The notes below the pieces were generated by a model. It ran no database searches. It saw only the letters and a list, made by a program, of their open reading frames with translations, and was not told where the DNA came from. Both the position numbers and the translations under genes were made by a program. Positions 19,274-28,800 of a stretch of 64,000 nucleotides of DNA are shown here, in pieces. Position 1 is the stretch's first letter. The number at the start of each line of letters is the position of its first letter. The DNA lies in NCBI GenBank assembly GCA_964036155.1, contig OZ038422.1:52103201-52167200 (forward strand), given 5' to 3'. The DNA comes from Diploscapter coronatus. Its lineage: Eukaryota; Nematoda; Chromadorea; Rhabditida; Rhabditidae.

Positions 19274-22018
19274 ATGACAATAATTGGAATTGATCTAGGA
19301 ACAACCTTTTCATGTGTAGCCGTCCATGAAAATTCAAAACCTCAGACAATTTTTAACAGCAATGGTAAGGCAATTAATGACTATGCAAAGTATAGACATT
19401 TTATTCATGTTAATGTGTTCGTTATCATTTAGGGCGCAACACAACTCCATCAATAATAGCTTATCCAAATGACGGAGACGTATTGATAGGTGAAAGCGCG
19501 AAAGATGCAGTCATTCCGCAGGGTCAAATTATCTATGGTATTTAGTAATTTCACTAGGGTTGGTTGGGATTCCGACCCGAAATTCCGGAATCTTTTCCCT
19601 TGCTCTATGGGCTCACAAAGGACTTTTTTCTCTGCCGCCAAACCTCAAACTTCCAAAGAGGCGAGCAGAAAGGAGGAAAAATACTATGAGTGTGTGGAAA
19701 AAAGAAAGACGTCGAAATTCCAAACAACCCTGAATTTCACCGAAAAAATAATATTTACTACTTAGATGTTAAACGATTCATTGGTCGGCAATGGAACGAC
19801 ATTTCAGTCCAGAATGACTTGGAGAGTTGGGCGTTCCGAGTTATTGATAATGATGTGAATTTCTTCCCTCCATATTATCATTCGCATTTATTTCATTGAC
19901 GAAAATTTAGGGCAAACCATACATAAAGGTATCGCAAAATAACTGTGAGACGTTGACATCACCAGAGCAGGCTTCTTCCGAGGTGCTCAAGTTTCTGAAG
20001 CAATCTGCTGAGGTACGCCCTTAAAGTTCCTATTTTGCAACCGATATCCAACATCCTCAATACCAGTCGATCGGTAGTAATTTTTGAGAAAGAAAAACCA
20101 ATTGGTACCAATCGGTATTGGCTGGTTGTACTTTGCATTACCAATCAGTACCAACTGGTACCGACTGGCTTCTCTCAAAAATCATACCGATCGATTACCG
20201 ACTGGTATTGGGAATGTTGATATAATTTCAGTCATATCTAAACGAAACTGTTAATGAGGTTGTAATGACTGTCCCGGCGAATTTTGATCAGCGCCAGAAG
20301 GCAGCTACGATGGAAGCGGCACGGCTTGCCGGTTTGAAAGTCGTCAAACTAATCAGCGAACCCGCTGCGGCGGCGGTTGCTTATGAGATGAAGAATAACT
20401 CCAGAAAAACAATACTCGTTTATGACTTCGGCGGAGGTAGGCTATTCATTTTTCATTTTCATGGCTTAACTCAACGCTATTCTTATAGGAACTTTCGATG
20501 TTGCAATTGCTAAAAGCACCGGCCTAGGAAATCTCGAGATACTTTCAAGCTCTGGACATAAGCACCTTGGTATTGACATTTCAAGCTTCTCGAAAGTTTA
20601 TCTCCTTCTTAGGAGGCCAAGATATAGATCAACTATTGATGAGATATGCAATCAGTGAATACAACCAGAAAGGTTCAAAGAAATTTCCTGAGCACAATTG
20701 GAGGGTGATGAAACGACTTCGTGATGCTTGCATCAAAGCGAAGATCACTCTGTCAACAAACAATAAATCGACCCAAATCATAGTAATATATTGCCCATTC
20801 TTAACTCAGGGAAGTCAATTTTATTCAGTCAGAGATAAATGATGACTATGACGAGTGCGTAAATGTGCAGCTAACTCAAGACAAATTTAATAAGCTATGC
20901 GATGATCTATTCAAGGGAACTCTCGACATTGTTGATCAAGCTCTAAAATTGGCAAATATGGAGGCAACGAACATCGACCACGTGGTTCGTATATTTCTAT
21001 CATTAAGATCAAAATTTGATCATCGAAACCAATTTCAGCTTCTCGTTGGCGGATCAACCAAAATTCCACGAGTAAAAGAACTGATGAGGGACAAATTTGG
21101 AAACGAAAAGCTCGTCTGTAGAATTAATCCCGATGAAGCGATCGCATGTGGAGCTGCTATCGTTGCCTATCATATTCAGAGCGGTACAGAAGTGCCAATG
21201 GAACTGCAGCTTCAAGATATCATTCATCTATCGATCGGCTGTGAGCTTCGAGGCGGTCTTTTTCATAAAGTCATTAATCGGGGGGAAAAATTTCCGTTGC
21301 AAGTATTTTGTTTTTTCTTTTGTCAAAGTTCAACCGATGTTCAGAAAACTCTCCATCTCGGTACAGTTGTAGACAATCAGCACATTGGCAATCTTCCAAT
21401 TTACGAGGGCGAAAGGCTCCAAACGAAGTACAACGTCAAAATTGGGGAAGTCACTTTGAATTTTGATAATCAGACGATAAAGCGAGGACATAATTTGAAG
21501 GTACTGTTTCTATTCAATTTTTTGGCTAATCTTCATCGTTTCAGGCGAAATTCGAAATCGATGAAAATGGCACATTGAGCGTGTCCGTCATCGATGAAGA
21601 AACCCGTCGACACATTCAATATCACCAAAAATATGATGGATCGGGGCAAAGAGATGTGAGAAATATCATTTGGCCAAAATCTACAAAATTACGATTTTAG
21701 ATCAACATAGAGAAAATTGTCGCAGAGGCAGAGGCTAATCGCGCTGACGATCAAAGGTTCGAAACGCTGATAAGATTGCGAGAATCCTACGAAGACAGCG
21801 TCCACATAAAGAAGGACGAGATCAATCGGTCGAATGTATGAAGTATCATCATTTTCCAGTAAAACACATTACTCCAGATAAGCCCGGTAAAGAAAGCAAT
21901 GGCTATAAGAGTCGTTGAGAAGTATCTGAATTGGTCGAAGCAGCTGCCAGACCACAATTCCGAGTTCAAAGAAATGCTCAAGAAATTTCAAGATGAAGTG
22001 AAAATCTATACCTCATGA
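19274..22018 (+). CDS. Divergent HSP70 chaperone, gene B
   Basis: Second HSP70 of the tandem trio. It starts [16 protein letters not shown] and ends ...DEVKIYTS at TGA 22016-22018, again without EEVD. Motifs in order: phosphate 1 as above; [20 protein letters not shown] (the divergent loop shared with A and C); [12 protein letters not shown], where the usual NEPTAAA reads SEPAAAA; phosphate 2 [16 protein letters not shown]; and [16 protein letters not shown] complete alpha-helical lid follows ([19 protein letters not shown]). At least a dozen introns. Intron positions mostly match A, for example inside the GGG of phosphate 2 and before GGQDID. The intron starting at 20012 carries a 180-bp foldback. 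One short intron lies at about 21302-21336. Changes in NEPTAAA suggest altered nucleotide handling, but all glycine-rich loops are present. Confidence 0.83.
20043..20223. mobile_element. Foldback element in an intron of HSP70 gene B
   Basis: The left arm starting ATCCAACATCCTCAATACCA pairs with the reverse complement of the right end, ATCAACATTCCCAATACCA, and the pairing runs on through CAGTCG, GATCGGTA, ATTTTTGAGA and GGTACCA-type blocks almost to the centre. It makes a hairpin of about 180 bp just 5' of the intron acceptor (ATAATTTCAG at 20222-20231). It has no coding capacity. The target duplication is uncertain. Confidence 0.7.
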
Positions 22019-22393
22019 TTTTGCACAAACGTATTATTACTGCTTTGCAGACGCTTCGCATTTGCGAAGCATTAAGAATATTATAAATTACAAAATAAAG
22101 ATATTTCTCATGCAAATCTGTGGAATGAACCGTTTATCCATTGATGAATTTTGAAGTTTACACCAATGAAAAAAGCATGCGGTTTTTCCTAACCGGAACA
22201 AACTCGAAATTTTATGTGTATGCATTCATGTCACTCTCGCATATGAATCAAAAAATCGCTAAGTAAGCTACTGATAACGCAACAAGTCATGAGCAACTTG
22301 AATTCGTTGAATTGATAAGAATGAACTCGATCATTATTGATTTCGCGATTTTTCCTTGTTGAACAATTTACTCCAATTTAGAGAACAGTTTGA
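22019..22393. other. Spacer between HSP70 B and C
   Basis: Spacer of 375 bp. An 18-bp perfect palindrome, GCTTCGCATTTGCGAAGC, at 22053-22070 lies just after the stop of B, followed by AATAAA-like sequence near 22094. It could shape the 3' end of B. The promoter of C must lie in the remaining 300 bp; no clear heat-shock element was seen. Confidence 0.5.
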
Positions 22394-25134
22394 ATGGCTT
22401 ACGTGGGAATCGATCTTGGCACAACATTCAGTTGCGTAGCAATAATTGATGAAGACGATAAGCCTATTTCAATTGCAAATTTGTCAGGTAATATCATTAC
22501 TTAACTTTATGAGATTAGCTTATGATTGAAGGTAGCAAAGTAACACCATCTGTCGTTGCGTATACTGACAATGAAATATTGGTCGGTGAGGGAGCAGTTG
22601 AATCGCAACTTACGTTACCTCCTGCTAACGTTATTTACGGTATTTTATAGCTTTACCTCTGACAATGGACTGGTACAATGACGTATCGGGTCCGTGTTTG
22701 GAGCTGCTGGTAGTTACGGAAGGTAACCGGAGGAAACTATCGGTTTTCACCAGCATTCTTTCACGGGTACTGATGAAAACGAGCCAGTTTCCTAATTACT
22801 GGTTATGAGTGTAAATAGACAAGATACATACTCGTACCGGTCAATTGTTAGTTGTCCAGGAGGCTAGAGTTTTCTTTAGAAAGATAAAATGAAAATTTAG
22901 ACGCTAAACGGTTCATCGGTCGGCAATTTAACGACTCGTCTGTTCAGAACGATATGAAACGGTGGCGCTTCAAAGTTATTGATCGGAATGTAAAATAATA
23001 CATCGTCTTAGCTTTGTTGAATAATCTCGATTTAGGGAAAACCATATGTCGAGTTCACTCAGAACAGAGGTGCGAGAGTCAGATCAGCAGAGCAAATTTC
23101 GGGTGAAGTTTTGAAGTACATGAAGGAGATCGCCGAGGCAATATTTGCACTAAAAGATTCAATGATGAAAGTTGAGCTGATTCCAGACTTATTCACACAA
23201 GCAAATTCGAGATGCAGTGATAACGGTCCCGGCAGCATTCGACCAACGTCAACGAGCGGAAACTATGGAAGCCGCAAAGTTAGCTGGATTGAACGTGCTG
23301 AAACTCGTCAACGAACCTACAGCTGCAGCGGTCGCTTTTGGGATGAGAGACAAAGGAAATAAAACAGTCCTAATTTACGATTTTGGAGGAGGTAAGCCGT
23401 TATTCAAATCTAAAGACGCAGAAAGTTTAGGAACATTCGACGTTTCGATACTAAAGTGCCAAGATGGCGGTCATTTCGAGATCCTCAGTAGCGCTGGTCA
23501 CATGCATATAGGAGGACAAGATATCGACAATATCATCGTGAATTACGCCATAGAGGAATACAATAAGTCACACCCAAACAAATTCCCGGAAGATAAACCA
23601 AAGTTTATGAGAAGATTGAACGAGGCATGCACGAAGGCCAAAATTGAACTTTCTGGGCAGATCAAATCGACAATGATCAACGTATCCAAAGAGTTACTAG
23701 ACACTATTTATAAACATGATATTTAGGTTGACTTAGCGAATGACCAAGATTGGAAGGTGGACCTGAGTAAGGCAAAATTCAATGAGATGATTCAATCAAC
23801 CATAGCCGGTACTTTGAAGATTGTTGATCAAGCGCTAAGTCGTGCAAGTCTAAAGACACAGGATATCGATTATGTGGTAGATTTTATAAATTCGAAAAAA
23901 AAAACTTGAATTATCTTTCATTGCAGATACTCGCTGGTGGGTCGACTCGAATTCAGCTAGTACGAGAAATGCTGACTGAAAAGTTCTCGAAGGAGAAGAT
24001 CTGGTGCAAGATCAACCCGGATGAGGCTGTCGCGATCGGTGCGTCTCTGATCGCATCGTCCATGCAGCGAGACACGCCGATCTCCCTGAAGCTGAACATT
24101 CAAGAGAAGACGCCGTTGTCATTGGGTGTGGATTATAGGTAGAGAGCGCAAGTACATTTTCGAAATGCATGATGATAGAAGAAAAGATATACTTTCTGAA
24201 AACCCGTATTCTCCAGAGTCTAAATCCATTTCTGGGCACTAGGCGTGGTTTTCATGAATCGCTCCAACGGATAAAAATGGTCTCCATAGTCGAATTGACT
24301 AAGACCATTATGGAAATCCCGAAAATATCGACTATTCTAATCAAAATCCGCTTCAAAACAACCTATACTAAGGGTGTGCAGAAATGACTTGAGGTTTTCG
24401 GAAACGCAAATTTCCGCATACACCTGACCGACACGATAATTTTCCTTCTTTCTCTCTTTCGCAAAGTGGAAGGTACTCGAGCTCTCTAATTATAGGCATG
24501 ATTACTTTGCGGTCGTCATTCCTCGTGGCACTGTATATCCATGTAAGGTAAGTAACTTCTACCTTCTATAGTTTTGAAACGATTTTCAATGCTACCATCT
24601 TTAGTTAGACCGCGTTGGAGGCACGTCAGTGGACAACCAAAAGGAGGCTGAAATGACGATCTACGAGGGTGAACGCAAGAAGGCGTCATCTAATCGCAAG
24701 ATCGGCAGGGTGAATTTGATTCTAGAAAATCAAAATGCTAAATCGAGCTACAAGATAAAGGTAAAATGGCTAATTTTGCTTGTAAATTATTTGAAATCTA
24801 CTTACCTATGCGTTAAATTTAAATGGTTAGAGCGTTTGAGAACATCTTCGAAATCGATGGGAATGGGATACTTCACGTAACGACGGTTGAAGTGGACACT
24901 GGGAATAGTGCGAACCTGGAAATTCAATATGACGGTTTATCGTACAAAGAAGTATAATTTGAAAAAAAAATCCTAAATGAATAAAATAACTTTTAGGACG
25001 ACATTCAACGAATTTTGGCCGAAGCCGAAGCTCATAGAGAAGAAGACGCGGATTTCGAGAGTAAATTGAACTCTCTAAAAATATTGGAAGGGTTGCTCGA
25101 ACAATTGAACGAACTGAAAGCGATAGTACAATAA
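22394..25134 (+). CDS. Divergent HSP70 chaperone, gene C (shortened lid)
   Basis: Third HSP70 of the trio, starting [16 protein letters not shown]. Other motifs: [32 protein letters not shown], phosphate 2 [14 protein letters not shown] and [15 protein letters not shown] (Leu-Ala-Gly where the others have Leu-Val-Gly). The protein ends about 45 residues after the start of the lid ([13 protein letters not shown]), so half of the C-terminal helical lid present in A and B is missing, as is EEVD. The intron before GGQDID present in A and B is absent. The intron at 23138-23186 has a GC donor. The intron at 24139-24495 is a transposon. The exon after 24772 begins at AACATCTTCGAAATC, using the acceptor TTTGAG at 24837-24842. 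With all these spliced the frame is continuous. Confidence 0.82.
22658..22860. mobile_element. Foldback element in an intron of HSP70 gene C
   Basis: The left arm ACAATGGACTGGTACAATGA pairs imperfectly with the reverse complement of the right end, ACAATTGACCGGTACGAGTA. A second, inner pairing joins GGAAACTATCGGTTTTCA with TGAAAACGAGCCAGTTTCC. It lies in the second intron, between the exons ending TTTACG (22639) and starting ACGCTAAACGG. It has no coding capacity and the borders are approximate. Confidence 0.55.
23138..23186 (+). other. GC-AG intron in HSP70 gene C
   Basis: The exon ends ...GCCGAG and the next begins ACTTATTCACAC; joining them gives [19 protein letters not shown] in frame. 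The 49-bp intron starts GCAATA and ends CCAG. At the same codon position A has GTAAGG and B has GTACGC, so the donor changed from GT to GC in this copy. Confidence 0.75.
24140..24488. mobile_element. hAT-like MITE forming an intron in HSP70 gene C
   Basis: A 349-bp element with inverted ends TAGAGAGCGCAAGTACATT (left) and TAGAGAGCTCGAGTACCTT (right, reverse complement), matching at 16 of 19 positions. It is flanked by the perfect 8-bp direct repeat ATTATAGG (24132-24139 and 24489-24496). The TAGAG ends and 8-bp target duplication are features of the hAT superfamily. It encodes no transposase. The donor GTAGAG is built from the last base of the left repeat plus the element end. The acceptor ATTATAG is supplied by the right repeat. 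The resulting intron, 24139-24495, is exactly element plus duplication, so splicing restores the ancestral codons. If unspliced, TAG at 24140-24142 ends the protein at VDYR. Confidence 0.88.
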
Positions 25135-25883
25135 ATTGATAGAAAATTGGAATATTTGTCTTACAGTAACGAATAAAGGAAAAGAAAAACGGAGGAACAA
25201 AGTGAAAGCACGGCCTTGTGTTCTTTATGGTTGGGCTTCGAGTCTGCCCATCTGCAACCTTGTTTCGCGGTGTTGTGTATCGCTCTCAATCGCGCAAATG
25301 TTGCCCATTGTTTTGGCAATTGAGCGCTCGCATTGCTCATTTTCGTTCATTCTTGTGCACACTCTCATTCATTTTCTTCGATAGCAAACGTAGGACGGTT
25401 TCAGAAGCATAAGGTTCATAAGACCGTGGCTTTACGCGACACTCTGCAATTTTCGTTTTACTCAATGCCACGCCCACTTCATAGAAGCGCATGTGCTTAA
25501 TATTTCGTTTTCTTAGTCATCTATTGTCGAATTTCGTATTTAATTTCGTTTTTCCTCCAGAATTTCGGATCGGGACGTCAGAATTTGGATTCGGACTCGA
25601 TCTTGGAGCTCACACGTTCAGCTTCGTTCCGGAGTTGAAAAGGTTCGATAAATACATTTTTCGAAAATGTTAGTTTCTCAAAATCCGACGTTTTCCAAGA
25701 AGTACGTTTCATATTTTACTATGAAAAAGATAACAAATAATAATGCGTTTTCGGTCTTTGATTTTACTCGATCGTTGACGACAAAAATTATCAAATTTTC
25801 AACTTCTTCATAATTTTTGTCATAATGTCTCTGAATTTTCGAAGTTTATGATTTTTGTTTCGTTTCTAGCTTTCTGAACCGCG
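25135..25883. other. Spacer between HSP70 C and the capping enzyme gene
   Basis: About 750 bp, partly less AT-rich than other spacers, with C/T-rich patches near 25540-25560 and 25620. It should contain the promoter and outron of the capping enzyme gene; an acceptor-like TTTCTAG lies at 25863-25869, 14 bp before the ATG. No gene was recognised. Confidence 0.5.
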
Positions 25884-28800
25884 ATGGATGCGCGCGGCCC
25901 GACGCTGGAGAAGGCGCAGCGCTACGGCTTGCCCGAGCGATGGCTCAACTGCCCCAAAGTTGGGGAGGTCGGGGATTTTCTTTTTAGAAATAATCCAAAG
26001 AATCAAAGCACTGAAAATTAAGAAAGTTGAAATTTATTGAGAGAAGAGACTGAAAGCGTCGATATTTTTAATTGCAATTTTTCCATGATCATTTTCTGAA
26101 ACATATTTAACCAAATAAGATAAAGGGCTCGATTTTTAAATTTATCGAGGATATTATTTTCAGTTGGTTCATGGTCTATTTCTCCCCTTCAAAACTCCGA
26201 TGTGCAGTTTGTACGACGAGCAGGTCGCCGACAAAAAGAAGCGCTTTCACGCCGAGCACGTCTTCAACCACCCCAATTTGGGCGGCAAAAAGATCGGACT
26301 TTGGATCGACCTCACCAAAACTGATCGCTACTACTCAGATAGTGAGGTTAGAGCGTTGATTTAAAAAAAGAAAATTTTTTACGATGAGTTGGGCTGGAGT
26401 TGACATTTGTTTGCTTCTTAGACGACTTTGATGGGTGGGTAGAAATTTGAAGCTTGAAGCTTACTTGAGACATTGTAAATTCGAGTGAGAAAATTACTAG
26501 AAAGCATTTTAGGTGAAATCCTACGGTATTCAGTACTGCAAAATGCGTCTGTCTGGTCACGGGGCCGCACCGACCGAAGATGAGACGAATCGGTTTATGC
26601 GTGCCGTCACTGAATTCTTCAATGTAGGGCATTTTACAATATATATATTTTTAAATCCGAGCATTTTGTTTTATTTCTGGTTTTTTTTGTATTTATTTTA
26701 TTCTATCTTCAGAGCAACCCTGGCAAGGTGTGCGCGATTCACTGCACGCACGGCTTCAATCGAACCGGATTTCTCATCGCCGCGTATTTTGTGGAGCAAA
26801 TGGTAAATTTTCACATGATACAAAATGATCGTTTGTTTAATAAATCAAATTGTATGAAAAATTGATATTTAATTATTAAAAAATAAACAAATTTAAACGA
26901 GATAATCTGATCAACTTTCCCGAAAGTTATTCATTATCTTTAGAAAGGATACAAATTGACAAAAAAATTCAGGGATTTGCCGCGGACGCAGCAGTGGGAC
27001 TGTTCGCTGCCGCGCGTCAGCCCGGGATCTACAAGCAGGACTACATCGACACCTTCGTCACGAGATATGGCGATCAGGATGATCAGATGGAGGTTGGCTT
27101 TTTTATCTAGTTATTTTTGCCATTTCCTATTACTACCTCCCCTGTTTTCTAATTTTCACCGTTTTCTCTAGAAAATTGAGGGAAAAGAGCGTTCAAATTA
27201 CAAAAGATTTATGTTGATAACTGCCGTGAGTCTCATTTCTATTTTTTAATCATTTTGCTAAAGTTTTCTTTTCTTTTTAGAAAAAAATTAAGAACTAAAT
27301 TTCACAAAAACGAATGTATCACATTTTTCCAGTACCATGATAAATCGTAAAACTTGGATAGCTTGGAAAATGTTACAAAATATAAATTTTCACATTTTCA
27401 TTTTCAGGCCCCCGAGAGACCCAACTGGGAGTATGGCGGGGACACTGCATATATGGACGATGTGAATTCGGCGAATGGAAATGCGGGGACGGATTCTTCG
27501 AGTGGCGATGGACCGAGCACTTCGAGTGCGGGTGGAGGAGACGAGGCAACAAATGAAACGGGCAGGAAGCCGAGTAAGGAATTTTGAGAATTGATAAATG
27601 CCTTTTTAGCAACATATGACGTTGATAAATGAAAAAGTTGATGACTCTTAGAATTTTAAGACATAAAAAGTGATTTGAAATAGTGAATTTCGTTTACTAG
27701 ATTATATCAATTGACAGTGAGGCATTGACAGATGAGAAAGTTTTGAAACAAATCAAAGAGAATTGAAATACTGGATTTTTGATTGATAAGCTATGACAAA
27801 GACCAGAAGGTCATTGATAATTTGGAAAATTATCTGAAACCTGAAATTTTTTGGAACTTGCTATAAACAAATTTCAGAGAAGCAGTTCATGGACGGCCGC
27901 GTGGAATTCGCCACTTGGGTTGACGACGAGTCGAAAAAGGCCATGTTGAGGGGAAAGGTGGCATTTTTATATTCAATTTTTTGTGCTTCGACACATCTAA
28001 ACTTGTTAAATTGCTCAAATTTTCAAGAAGATTCTTTATTTTCTGAAAGATTTAACCTTTATGATACATCTATATAATGTTGTTTATAAAATTTTCAATA
28101 AGATTTTTTTGCTAAAATGTTTTGTAATTTTAGAATGAATGATTTATTCTTGAGTTTTTAAAATTCCAGATAAAAGACATCTGCAAAGCAGACAAGAAAG
28201 GTTTCCCCGGCTCGCAGCCGGTGTCTTTGGACAGAAACAACATCAAAATGCTGGCCCAGGAAAAGTACATGGTCTCTTGGAAGGCCGATGGAATGAGGTT
28301 CGAAATTCTTTCGAAAATATTAAACCTGAAAAGTTCGATAATTTTATGAAAATTGGTTCTAAATTTTCATGATTAAAAAAAATCAATTTCAGATACCTGG
28401 TGTACATTGCCGACGAGAATAATATCTACGCGTTCGATCGTGATAATGAGGTTATTTTTTCTAAAAAAAATCTGAAGATAAAATTTTGGCTAAGGATAGA
28501 TTTATCAAATCTAACTGAGTTACTTCTGAGGTTAAATTTAAAGTAATTTTTTTTAGGTGTTTCAAATCAAAGGCATCAGTTTCCCACACAGAAAAGAGCC
28601 TCGTCACGTGCAGAACACTCTCGTGGACACGGAGATGATCATCGATGTTATCAACGTGAGTCTCATTTTCATTTGACAATTTTTCCAAGTTAAAAATATG
28701 TTTCAAAATTCGACATTTTATAATAGCTTTCATAGTTCTTCGCTCCGAAGATCCCATTGGATGCGTTTCGAAAAACAATTATAGAATTTGAAAATATTTT

